In this document: one piece after another, positions 21,325 through 32,400 of the stretch | How the letters are laid out: every line of letters starts with the position of its first letter | Numbering within the stretch: the stretch's first letter is position 1 | NCBI GenBank assembly: GCA_012932295.1 | Contig: JAAONU010000013.1 | Location: forward strand, 3,022,603 to 3,086,602 | Source of the DNA: Cyclina sinensis | Taxonomy: Eukaryota; Mollusca; Bivalvia; Venerida; Veneridae | DNA: 64,000 bases | Direction: 5' to 3' | The notes under the pieces: generated by a model | Told to the model about the DNA's origin: nothing | Seen by the model: only the letters and a program-made list of their open reading frames with translations | Databases searched by the model: none | Program-made: the position numbers and the translations under genes

Positions 21325-23583
21325 GACATATATGCCCAAAGAGGCATATTATGGTATGGTCCTTGTCCTCCAACTGTCCATCTGTCCATTTAATAGCAAT
21401 TTGGTTTCCAGAGGATAACTTGAGTACTCTTTGGCCTCTTTAACTTCATATGATTATTGCCCACATTGAGTGGATGACCCCTCTTGATTTTGGAGTCAGT
21501 AGCTCAAAGGTCAAGGCCACAGTTATCTTAACATTGAAAACAATTTCTGCCATGGTAACTTGACAGTCATTTGTTATGGAGACTTCAAACTTTATATCAT
21601 GGTTGCACACATTGAGTGGATGACCCCTATACATTTTGGGGTCAGTATGTCAAAGGCCAAGGTCACAGTGACCTAAATATTTAGAATCATGTACACTTTG
21701 TAACCCGACAACCATTTGTCATAGAAACTTCAAAATTCTTATAATGGTTGCACACATTGAGTGAATGACCCCTATAGATTTTGGGATCAGTAGGTCAAAG
21801 GTCAAGGTCACAGTGACCTAAGCACTGAAAACTATTTATGCTGAATACTTTTAAACATTTGTCATACAGACTTCAAACTGCATACGATGATTGATTACAT
21901 TGAGAAAATGACCTTCCTACATCTTAGGATCAGTAGGTCTGATGTCAAGGTCACCATGACCTAAAAACTTATAAGCATTTCTGGTGAATAACTTGGCAAC
22001 TACATCAAATACAGACTTCAAACTTCTTAGGATGATTGCCATCATTGAATACATGACCCCTATACTGTGTGAGGTAAGTACATAAAAGGTCTAGGTGACA
22101 ATCAACTAAACAGTCAGTATTTCTGCAGTATAACTTGATAACCATACATAACAGCATGAACATCATAACTTCTGAAAGACTGACATTTATATTAATTATA
22201 AAACCTAAAATTCAGATATGGTAAAGATCTATAAAACTATTAAATGTTAAAATCAAAATATTATAAATCAAAAACAAAAATTAAAGCATACCATTTAATT
22301 CCAAAGCCTAAGGTTTCCTCCCTTATATCATAAATGCATCATACTTAGAAAAAGCACCCTTCTGGCAAATAATGCTCCATCCAGCGGTGCTCTTGTTGAA
22401 TTGTCTATCATTCCATCTGAACACTTTAACATTGGCTGTAACTTCCTTATTAGTAAGTGGATTTACTTCATACTTAGGCACAACACCCCTTTTGACAAGA
22501 CCTTCTCACCATACATGCCGTTTAGGGTTGGATCATTAACGGGAGATTTGTGGAAAATCGCCGGGTTTTTGGACATCACAACGGGGTAAAAACGGAAAAA
22601 AAAAAAAAAAAAAAAACGTTCGCTCGTATGAGGACGAGTATATCTGATCGCTTGTCCTGCAATATGCGATCAAAGCGAAACCGGAAGCGTGAGTAAGGGG
22701 GAGCACTGCGCTTTTTTTACCGCACAGTACCGTTGATCTTTTTTCTCCTAGGTCTCCAGGACTGGTGATGGTGATGCAGGACGAGTAGAAATTTTGATCA
22801 CTCGTCGTCGTCACTGAATGAAAAATTTGTTCCCTGGATTGATACGTATAAAAGACTTGCGAATACAAAATAATTGCCTACCGCCTTCTGTTTTATTTAC
22901 ACATTGATGCAGTGTGTAACTGCACAAAAATAAAAAAAAACACTTTTAAATGGTGTATTTCGAAAATAACTCGCTTTGTTACTCAATTTCCAAACATCAA
23001 ACAGTATGGAGCATAAAAAACGCACCGCTAATTCAGCTCAAAAGTAACTGTGTAAAGGTCGTTAATCTTTCAACAGACTTCAAAGGAGCCGACTTCTACG
23101 AACACGTGGGCTGACGTAGTGCTAGCTGCAAACATTAGGCTAAAGGATTTCATTTATTAATTCCAAGGCACAGACAGAAGCTATCAATTATCGAACTTGT
23201 TTTTCACGGTCATTTGGTCTTTGACAAGTTTATTAGGGTGTCATTGCAACGGATTAGCGAGGTGTGATATACACAGACGGTCCGGGACCTATGTTGTGGA
23301 TTCGTTTTTGGCAGATTTTTAAACTGTCTGGATTCAACGAATTTTATGGATTTTTTGCTTTCAAGGCAAAATGTTGATTTATCGGGAGATTTGGGTGCTT
23401 CGCCGGGGCGCCGGGGCAAGGGTCTAAATATCGGGAGAACCCGGCGAGTAACGGGAGAACGGCATGTATGCTTCTCACTGACCTATACTTATTTGACCTT
23501 GACCCCTGAATGACCTTCACTTGAAGATCCAATTGTCCAAAAGCGTTATCAAAGGCCAGATCACCCCTTTGGGGGCATTGTCA
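21325..23583. mobile_element. Tandem-unit repeat element with 'gtcaaaggtcaaggtcacagtg' motifs
   Basis: The outer ends are inverted: 'gacatatatgcccaaagagg' at 21325 and, as reverse complement of the right end, 'gacaatgcccccaaagg'. Inside are about five diverged units of about 140 bp with 'cacattgagtggatgacccc', 'aggtcaaggtcacagtgacc' and 'cttcaaacttcatatgat'. Related units lie inside the element at 40212-41826 (about 41400-41690). Units of this type are abundant in bivalve genomes, as far as I know. No protein is recognised. Confidence 0.65.
22510..23470. mobile_element. 961-bp DNA transposon, perfect 13-bp TIRs and 8-bp target duplication
   Basis: The termini are CATACATGCCGTT and AACGGCATGTATG, a perfect 13-bp inverted repeat. 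They are flanked by the direct repeat CTTCTCAC (22502-22509 and 23471-23478). Base use is richer in C+G and CpG than the surroundings, with ends carrying 'cgggaga' and 'cgccggg' motifs. A run of about 22 A lies near 22595. There is no transposase frame. An 8-bp TSD occurs in hAT, P and a few other superfamilies, and the CAT...ATG ends are not the usual hAT ends, so the class is left open. Confidence 0.85.
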
Positions 23584-23988
23584 GCTTACAGTGACAGTTC
23601 TTTTTTGCGTCAAAATCTGAAAATTAGTACTACTTGGTTATTTTGTTGTGGGTTATTAAATGTTAGGGGCAACTAGTTAAAGTGATACACTTAAATACAC
23701 AAGTAGCAGATAATTGCTTTTAAATGATCAATACTATATTATGGAAAGCAATAATCAGCTGTTAAGAATTTCTGTAGTATATTATTACGTTTTTCCAGAA
23801 CATGCTTTAAAGAATGTCTGAAGAAGAAAAATTCCAAACTGGCAAGTTGCCAACTGATTTCATTTTGTATGTCAGCTTTGGAAAGTAATATAGTACACAA
23901 ATAAAAAAAATACAGGCATTAGAATATAGGCAAGTAAATGTGAGTTATTATGATGATAATTATTGATAATAGTGGTAATTATTTTCAG

Positions 23989-24090
23989 GCAATAATAGAA
24001 TCAGAGAATAAACAGTTGACATTGAATGAGGTTTACCAGTGGTTTCAGAACACATTTGCATATTTCCGAAGAAATGAGGCCACTTGGAAG
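23989..24090 (+). CDS. FOXP: FOXP exon: forkhead helices 1-2 and hinge
   Basis: The acceptor is attttcag|gcaata and the donor is ttggaag|gtatgg; phase 0 at both ends, 34 codons. It reads [20 protein letters not shown] then [14 protein letters not shown] (human [34 protein letters not shown]). The alanine of FAYF (residue 320 here) is the FOXP-specific residue corresponding to human FOXP2 A539. It replaces the proline of most forkheads and permits domain swapping. Confidence 0.97.
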
Positions 24091-24409
24091 GTATGGGCAG
24101 TCATTATGGTTGTATTTGTTACAGTAGTAACTCGGCCCGTGACAGACTTGAAATGTACAATATTTAATATCGATAAAGATTAACAATTTTATAAAAAAAA
24201 AAATGATGAAACAGAAAAGTTCTTTTGAGTGTGTAAACAATAAATAAGTCCCCATTTATATAGTATTAAAGCCTATATATCCAGCTGTTGCTTAACAGTT
24301 AAACTTCTGTGACTTTACTGTTAGAAATATATTCCCTCTTGCGTTTTCAAAGCAATTTGGTAATAGTTAAGTACAAATTGATAGTGACAAGATAATTTGT
24401 TTGATACAG

Positions 24410-24531
24410 AATGCAGTGCGACACAATCTGAGCCTGCACAAATGTTTTATGCGTGTTGAGAATGTGAAAGGAGCTGTATGGACAGTGGATGAAGTGGAGT
24501 TCTATAAGCGGCGACCTCAGAAGCTAACGGG
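24410..24531 (+). CDS. FOXP: FOXP exon: DNA-recognition helix 3 and wing
   Basis: The acceptor is gatacag|aatgca and the donor is acggg|gtaggt; it enters in phase 0 and leaves in phase 2. It reads [20 protein letters not shown] then [21 protein letters not shown], almost identical to human FOXP2 up to the wing. The arginine of NAVRHN (residue 334 here) corresponds to human FOXP2 R553, whose change to His impairs DNA binding and causes a speech disorder. It is intact here, as are the NLSLHKCF recognition residues. The domain ends at about KRRPQKLTG. Confidence 0.97.
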
Positions 24532-25060
24532 GTAGGTGTCACATGCATGTCTTTCATGTGAACAAGGAAGGGGTCTGTCTTCTGCTCTTACAAGTGCAAT
24601 GCCTACATTCTTTTCATTTTCTGCTTGACATTAAATCAAAATGTCTCGCATTCATTAAGATGCAGTTTTGTACAGATTGCATTTTAGAGGTAACAGATTG
24701 TGTAGTAATTAAACAGCTGTTTGGATAAATTGGCAAGGGCTGTTTTATTTTCAGTCAAGTTACAGGAAAACAAGTAAAAAGATTTGATTATTTATTAACA
24801 TGCAAACTAAAAGCAAAGATGTAAAAAATATTTTCAAACATATTTATTAGAAGAAAATATTAGAGTTATTCTGACTGATTGGACAACCATGAATATTTTC
24901 AATGGAGTCAAAAGGGTGATTGATTGTTTGTGTACATTTTTATAAAAAGTGAGACAAACAACTTTTAGAATTTGCTATATAAAACAGGAGCCTGTTAAAA
25001 TGAACATAAGATAAAAAGGTATCACATTTATGCCAGTTGCAAACTGCTAGTCTGTAGTGA

Positions 25061-25590
25061 TGGCCCCTGCCAAGAGTGTAGGACAATAGCCCACTGGACA
25101 ATAGCCCACTGGGACAATATACAATGTACATAATTATGCATTTAAATAAGAAATTAAGTATGTAATGAGTTTAAAATATCAGTATTCATAAGTCAACAGT
25201 GTAAATTTTTTTTTTAATTCAGAAATTTCTGTTTTAACAACAGCAGATCCAGATCCAATGGGTTATTTACCAGCTCTATACTTTTTACTCATGTTTTATT
25301 TGGTAGACACAGGGTATAAATGAGTAAAAGCACACTATATAATTGAATATGAAAATTAATGTTTTGACTATAAACAAAAGATTGAATTTGTATTTAAAAT
25401 ATATAGATGTAAATAAGACATAAGATAAATGTCAAATTTGATTTTTTAACCATTTTTTATAGGGCTATTGTCCTCCCTGCCAAATATAGTAGTGGGCTAT
25501 TGTCACATGGGATATTGTCCAGTGGGCTATTGTCCTAGTGGGCTATTGTCCCAGTGGGCTATTGTCCGTTCCCCCCTGCCAACTATGCAT
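25061..25590. mobile_element. Foldback element with 'ggacaatagcccactg' ends
   Basis: The left end (about 25061-25121) has two tandem 'ggacaatagcccact' units. The right end (about 25461-25590) has five or so copies of the complement 'agtgggctattgtcc'. 'cccctgcca' flanks the unit on both sides, in direct orientation. The middle (about 340 bp) is AT-rich with no coding capacity. The short unit seems to have been amplified separately within the right arm. Confidence 0.75.
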
Positions 25591-26476
25591 TGCAATATTT
25601 TTGTTAATTGGACAATTTTGACACATGTTAAACAAACACAACAGCACAAACAGTTTTATTCTGCATAATTAGCATACTTAAATAATCAAAATCAACAATA
25701 CTTAATTTGAAAATACTATACACTTATAAACAAAAATTAATATTAGAATTGGATTTTTAGATTTGGATATTCGGTACGTTTTTGTATATTCAAATATTCA
25801 TTCCCGTCCCTAATCATTTTTAATGAACTGTCTAGAAAAATTGAGTTTCTGACAGTTTAAATGATTGTTTGTTTTGGGGTTACTTTAAAACAACAGTGCA
25901 AACTGTTGCACTGAACATAGTCTTCCGAAAATGACATTTTAATTAGATTTTTACTGTTTCATGTTAAAATCTATAATATGGTTTAAAAGAGAAAATGTGT
26001 CAGTGGTTAAAGAGAGTGTTGCAAGTCCATACTTAACCAGTCTGATAATCCATTAATCAAAATTATTTTAATATTCAGAATGTTTTAAAAAGTTTCATGT
26101 TTAGTGTTTTTTAATATGTAAAGTGCTCTTGTTTATTACTAAGGAATAAGTCTTAAGTTACATATAGAAGTCTATTTCCCAGGATGAGGAACTATACCAG
26201 TGTGACCAGTCTTCTCCTTGACTAAGAGTATTGTGTTTTACTTTTACTCTGCTCATAACCAGTTTTGTTCTTTCCACATATACATGATCAGACCATGATC
26301 TGGCCTCTCAACCATCCATGGTCTGCAAGTTATTTTTATTACCCCAGTAAATAATATATATCATGGCTAAGGTTGAGTACAGCTGCCAGACAGATTCCTT
26401 ATGACAAACTTTTCGTTAGACTGGCAGTCATGGCAGGAGTGCCCTTTAACAACAGCCAACTTTACACAGGCCCTAC

Positions 26477-26572
26477 TTCACATGGACCACACTTCACATG
26501 GACCACACTTCACACTGACCACACTTAAAATGGACCACACTTTACACAGACCTTATTTCACATGGACCTCAC
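26477..26572. repeat. 16-bp short tandem repeat, about 6 copies
   Basis: Units like 'ttcacatggaccacac' repeat every 16 bases with substitutions. Isolated related words continue to about 26620. Confidence 0.85.
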
Positions 26573-26842
26573 TATGACTGGACCAGACTTTTTATATGGA
26601 CCTCACATTACATTGACCTTACTTCATCAAGCAAGCAAGTTATGTGTAGAAGTGATGAATGTCACTGACTCTCTGTCATCAGTGATTGGTTTCATGAGGG
26701 GTGTGGTCTTGAGAGCAATTTTCGGTAGGTAAGTTTTGAAAATTTCAGTTGCAGTTGAAAACAAATATCAAATGGTAATGACTTGAGGTCATTTACTGGG
26801 CTTTCTTTGTTTCAATTATTTGTTGTTTTTTTCTATAAACAG

Positions 26843-26915
26843 GGCTATACCAAGCAGTCCATCATTTGGGTCAGAGGGTGGTATCTATGGTGATCCAATT
26901 AATGCCAGCATCAGA
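26843..26915 (+). CDS. FOXP: FOXP exon: first post-forkhead segment
   Basis: The acceptor is ataaacag|ggctat and the donor is atcaga|gtaagt; it completes a Gly codon and leaves in phase 0. It encodes AIPSSPSFGSEGGIYGDPIN then ASIR. This matches the position of human [23 protein letters not shown], with recognisable Y/G...NAS spacing. If the donor is not used, the frame stays open for 41 further codons to TGA at 27039-27041, which could give an alternative short C-terminus. Confidence 0.88.
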
Positions 26916-27416
26916 GTAAGTGGAGTTTGCAACTCTGTTTTTAGCTCCTCTCTTCATCCTGATAACACAATATTCAATACTGATTGTAACAATACAAATT
27001 TAGATGAAGGAGTAGACCCTAAGTCAAGTGGTATTGCATGAGACTTAATGCAGGGGTTTAGAGTTGGCTACCCACCCTTGCATGCACTAACACTGCTAAT
27101 TGAATTTTTAGAAGAGACATTATTCCATGTATCAGTGTTAATCAAGGAAGTGAGTGTCTTAGGAAGGGGATGCTTTCTGTATCTTGCATTGCCCCCAACA
27201 GTCTGATATATCACATCAGAGGGAGTAGGTCAAGACATACTGACAAACTCATACAGAGATTGACATGAGATTATGGATTATGATAATCTTGTTGTGGATT
27301 TTATACTTCTGACTGCATATATTGACATTCTGTCGAATTTCTCTAGTGTCTTGTTCAGCTGATATCATTCTCTCAGCAGAGTTGGTTAAATATTACACAT
27401 GTCCTTGACCTTTCAG

Positions 27417-27553
27417 GCTGCTATGGAGCAGAACTCAATGTTGATGAATCAGCATTTTAGCAATGGAAATATGTCAGAGGGAGTTGAAGACCTTTCTATG
27501 AAGAGTCACAACAACAGCAATGATAGTTTCATCAAATCGGAATCTCCTCAGAG
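27417..27553 (+). CDS. FOXP: FOXP exon: C-terminal acidic/Asn-rich segment
   Basis: The acceptor is acctttcag|gctgct and the donor is cctcagag|gtgaga; it enters in phase 0 and leaves in phase 2, 45 codons plus 2 nt. It begins AAMEQNSMLMNQHFSNGNMS, comparable to human [28 protein letters not shown] (residues 418-424) resembles a PxDLSxK CtBP-binding site without the proline. IKSE (434-437) is a consensus SUMO-acceptor motif. Confidence 0.9.
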
Positions 27554-28150
27554 GTGAGATTTGCTGGAGTATTGTCAGATCAGCAGGTTTCTTATGTTTT
27601 ACTCTGAGCAAGAAACATAACCATTTGTTTGACTGATATACATGTACATTTATTGTGAAAAAAGTTTTACTCCTAATAGTCAAGTTGAATATGGCAAAGA
27701 CCCTATTTGATTGACATGTCAGAAAGTTAAATTACAATTATACTATAAGGTGTTCGATTTATATTCATCTTGAAAGAAGTATTTTTGTGATTCAAGAACA
27801 TTTGCTGTGTTTTTAATAAGGAGAAATTTAATTTAACTATGATGCATTTTTGCCATTTTGAACATTACTTTAAAAGTTGGCCTGTTTTAGGTATTTCATT
27901 TCATCATAATTTGTGATACTGAAAAGGGAGTTCAAGAGTTTAAGTTCAAGACAAGCTTTTCAGTAGTCAGGTTGTTTAAGCAATATTAATATGGTTAAAA
28001 AAAGATATATATATGTATTGCTTGTCTCAATACATGATAATTATCAAGGATATGTGAAATTCCATTGTAATGAGGGCAGAAATCACTAGCATAAATACTT
28101 TTTAGTAGCATAATAGTCAGCTTGTTTGAAATTGAGTCATGTCTTTTCAG

Positions 28151-28715
28151 AGATGATATGATGTACTTGCGACCAGATTCACTGAATTTCCGGGAGGATT
28201 CAATGAACAGTTCACCTCATGACTACAGCAGCCAGGGTCTAGATCTCAGTCCAAAGTCTAGTCAGCAGAATAGTCCTAAAGGGCAGATACCCAGCTCCCT
28301 AGCTTACAGTGGTGTGAGCCCCCAGCAACGATTGCTTCCTCAGGAATCTAGTGCTGGAGACTCACCAAATGGCAAATATGTAAATAGTTCAGAGGAACAC
28401 TTCAGGCACCAAAAAGAACATTATTCTAGACAAATTGAAGAGTCTGGTAACAATCAAGCTGGCCTAGATATGCAAATTAGTTCTCAGTCTGACCAATCAG
28501 AAGCTCTGAATATGAAAATTGAACCAAAAGATGCTGAAGTTGAAAGTGTGATAAGGAGTAGGCGAGAAAGTTCAGAAAGTGCTAATTATTCTACAGAAAT
28601 GTCATCAGTTTACAAGAAAGATTCACTGGTTGATCAACGACATTCAGATCAAAATATTCATTCGTCATATCTCCATAACAACAATATGGTAGCTGTCTCA
28701 CATTCCATGACATAG
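28151..28715 (+). CDS. FOXP: FOXP terminal coding exon with stop codon
   Basis: The acceptor is tcttttcag|agatga. It completes an Arg codon and runs 187 codons to TAG at 28713-28715. The product is Ser/Gln/Asn-rich and probably disordered. GLDLSPK (residues 470-476) resembles a CtBP-binding PLDLS site. LNMKIEPKD (560-568) lies where vertebrate FOXPs have HVKEEP, a SUMO-acceptor region. The frame is open 29 bases upstream of the acceptor (28122), but the acceptor and matching phase set the start. The vertebrate acidic end (EEEPLSEDLE) is absent. In the visible 628-residue protein this exon makes up nearly a third. Confidence 0.93.
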
Positions 28716-29400
28716 TTTTCTCCCTTTTATCATTACGTTCTTAGTTCTTAAAGAATTTTCATAGCTTGATCTTTTAGTGTTTAAATATAATATTGAATAA
28801 TGTATGTGTGGTTGGTTCTTGAATGATGCTTTCAGGCGAGTTGCTTAAATGAATGTCTTATTTTAAGAATAATACATAATCTGTGTTGTTGATTTTTTTT
28901 TTTTTGTCAAAGACATTTTCAGAAGTTTTATAGAAATCTCACTAATTTGAAGAATTTTATTCTAAGAACATACTGCTACTAGTAGACAGTTACCTCTTCA
29001 AGAGGAGACAAACAGGAAATGCATTCAGGGTTTTTAATTGATGTCTTTTTGTAAATTTTGCATATATAATATGCATAAAAGGCTGTCACTTTTGATAAGT
29101 TTTTTTAAGTTACTGTGAAAGTTTAACTTTCTTTGATTTAATTGGTTATAACTTATTATAATTTTTTTTAAATGTAATTAAATGAGAGCTTGAATTTTTG
29201 TTGCATTTGGTGCATTGTTTATAACTGAAGTTTTTGTTCTGCAAAAGTACGATGGAGAAATAAAAAATGTGAAAAAGAAATACACTGTTAGCAGTATGCT
29301 GGTCTTACAAATCTAATTAGTTAAGTTTTCATTTTCTTAACCATGTATTTAATTATTAAGCAGAGCATATACTTCATATTGGACTAATAAACTGTTTGGT
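28716..29400 (+). other. Probable FOXP 3' UTR with candidate poly(A) signals
   Basis: AATAAA occurs at 29259-29264 and at 29386-29391, 540-680 bases after the stop. Either could end the transcript; another lies near 30165. Which is used cannot be told from sequence. A T-run is at about 28893. Confidence 0.45.
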
Positions 29401-32400
29401 TTCATTACTAAAATGAAAAAAGTCAAGTAATTAACCGTGACCTGTAAACAGAGACAGATAAAAATATCTCCTTACTTTATTAGTTACAGTTAACCTTTGT
29501 TTACCCTGCCTCGGCCTCTTGTATAGAAGGTACTGTAATAATGTTGTGTAGCTGTCTGTTCACTGTTATGTTCCCAGACTTCGAATTTGTTTGACATAGG
29601 AAAAATAGGACATTTCATTCGATCTCATTTGAAACAGGTGGCAGGTTTTACATACTTTGAATTTATTTGTTTATAGATAAAATGCTCATCAATTATGTAG
29701 GGTAAATTTATTTTTTTCATTCACAGATCCATTAATGTTTCACATGTTATAGTTTTACACATATCCTTCTCTGTTTCTTCAGCTGGAAATAGGGACTGTC
29801 TGTGTAGGATTATAGGGATTTGGACCTTCCAGATAGGGATCGTCTGTAGAATTAAAGGGTTTTAAACCTTAGCATACCTCATTTATTAAGGTATCATGGT
29901 CTAGAATAGTAAATAAGGCATCTATGATTTTAAGAGTTAAAAGTTGAACTATTGTTTGTCATCATTTTAATATAACAAAATTAAAGTATTTATGCTTTAA
30001 ACTTTGAATTTTGATTTACGGAGAAAAATAACAATAAAACTTGTTTTCTGTTGCATTTCAGTTTTGAAATTAAGAATCGGAACCAGTTGAAATTTCTTTG
30101 GATGTGAACACATGGCTCATAAATATTTTAATAGATTTGCAATAAGTGGTTTTCAATTTGATCAATAAAAGAAGTTTAAAATCTTTAATGCATGTTAAAT
30201 TTTAGTAAACCATCATTTTTTTCTTAACTTTATACATAAAAGCCATACTTTTAAGAGAATGGATGAAAAAAGTCGAAATATAAAGAAATTGTTTTCTTTG
30301 TTAACGAATTTACTTTATGTATGTTTTAGAATAACCTCTTGTTCAGACAAGGTTTTTTTGGGCAAATAAGCATTACACAGAAGATATGGACTAATATATA
30401 AGTTTGACAGTGTTTTTTTTCCTTTTCATCAGTCTGAAGTTTTTATATCTCATGAGTCCGGACCCATGTAGTATTCTTGTATTTTTGTTATTCCTACCAT
30501 TTGCATAATATTTTTGTTATTTGAAAAAAAAATGTCATAGCTTTTTTTATTAGTGATTTTATTTTGTATACCAATAGGCTTTGTATTTTCCTTGGAATGT
30601 TTCTTTGATATGTTTCTACTTGGAAAATATTAAAAGAACATGTTTATGACTATAGTTAGACATTTAGTTGTCTTCTCTGACAGTAGAATAGTGATGTAAT
30701 CTAACAGGGGTAATATCTAGCATAGAAATTCTAACTTTGCTTTTAATCACAATATTTTATATAAATGATTTATATAATACACAAATTCACAACTTTACCT
30801 CAAACATTTGGCTGGTACCTCAAATATCTCACATTTTTAACAAAAAAATATTTACACAGAGTTTCGGTATATTATAATGAAATATTTATTAAAGATATTT
30901 ACAGATTTTTTAGCACATTTTATACATTTGTTTAAGATATGCATTGTGATGTTTTGAAGAGAACAGAAAAGATCTGTACACATACTTAAATGATTTCCTA
31001 TAGCCTTAAAATATGATAGTTTATTAACCAGCCCATTAAAATGTATGATAGAAAACAGTGCCATTAATAAGATTTTTATTTCATGGGTTTAGAATTATTT
31101 GAAGGAAAAGATAACCAAGGTTAAGATGGGGGCCAGGTCAATGACTGACATTGTGGTATGATATTCCAAATGTTTAACTTGGTAACTGGCAGTTCATGTG
31201 TACCAAGTTCCATTAAAGTATGGAACTAAAGTCTTTGTAGCATGCTTAGAATAATACTGTTACATCGAGGTAGGTTGCCTTCAATTGCACAGTGGAACCC
31301 AGAATGGTTACTTCAGTCTTAGAAGCTTTCATTACCACAGAAAATGTTCAGGATTTCATTTTTTATTTGTTTCACCTTCTAGTTTTTGTACTGCCCGTGT
31401 TGTCATTTTCAGAATAACATTACTTTTTGTTGTTTTTTTTCTTTGAAATCAAAACAACTGTACAATCACACAGAAGACTAGTTGTTGTTTTGTTGTTTTA
31501 GTTCTGTTTTATACCGTTAAGTTTCATCAGTGGTTCTTTATATTTTTATGCATTATCATTTCTTCCAGATTATGTTATGTAAAAGATGTTCATCTCTTCT
31601 TCTGTTGTATATTCAGTTAGTCATTTTCTCAAATTGGATTTTGTTCCTTTACTAGGTAAGACAATTAATGGCTTTTCTTCATAAAATGATTTGTATTTGT
31701 GTAAGTCTCAAAGATGTTTTAAAATCTATGAATATTCTGAATTTAAATACTTTTCTCTCTGCTTTTTGTCTAGGCTAGAGATTTGGTAATGCCAACATAT
31801 TTCTGACCAAAACAGGGCCTTCAGGTCCCAGTCTTAAATATTGTTTCATTGCTGAAGACAGCTTTATAATTTTGTTTTTTAACTATTTAAGTATATTTAA
31901 GTATGTACTTGCTAGCTGGTATAAAATTCCTTTGTAGAATGCATTGTGGAAAAGCTTGTAAGATATTTAGAAAGGATTTTGAGGGCTGACTGTGACAGTT
32001 CTATCTGTTTATTTCATAGCCCTTACAACTTTTTCACTTTCATTCCTCGATTTGTCTTAAATCTTTTCTGTAGGTAGTTTATTCAATGTTTTAGAATTGT
32101 TATTATGAACAGGGTTTATAAATATTTCATTAGATTACATTTGTATATTTAGAAATGTATTGACTTTGTATGCTACCTGTACAGAAGGGGGCATTGATTG
32201 CCTTTCTTTTGTAAATTAATAATCAAGTGTGCTACATTATTTTGACAGAATTGTTTATATTGTGAACTCTTCTTTTTAGATCTGCAGTCTGTGTATAAAA
32301 TTTGCAATGTACATATATCATATTTACACATGCACTTTTTATCGCCTATATTTTTGAAAAAGGAACTTGTAGGAGTTGAAGGGTTTACATGACTTTCAGT

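Larger units (their letters stand above)
20444..23988. other. FOXP intron splitting the forkhead domain
   Basis: A 3.5-kb intron mostly filled by a repeat element (21325-23583) that is itself interrupted by a second transposon (22510-23470). There is a G/C homopolymer tract near 21045. No extra exon is supported. Confidence 0.75.
24532..26842. other. FOXP intron with a foldback element
   Basis: Contains the inverted repeat element at 25061-25590 and a 16-bp short tandem at 26477-26572. No further exon is supported. Confidence 0.7.
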
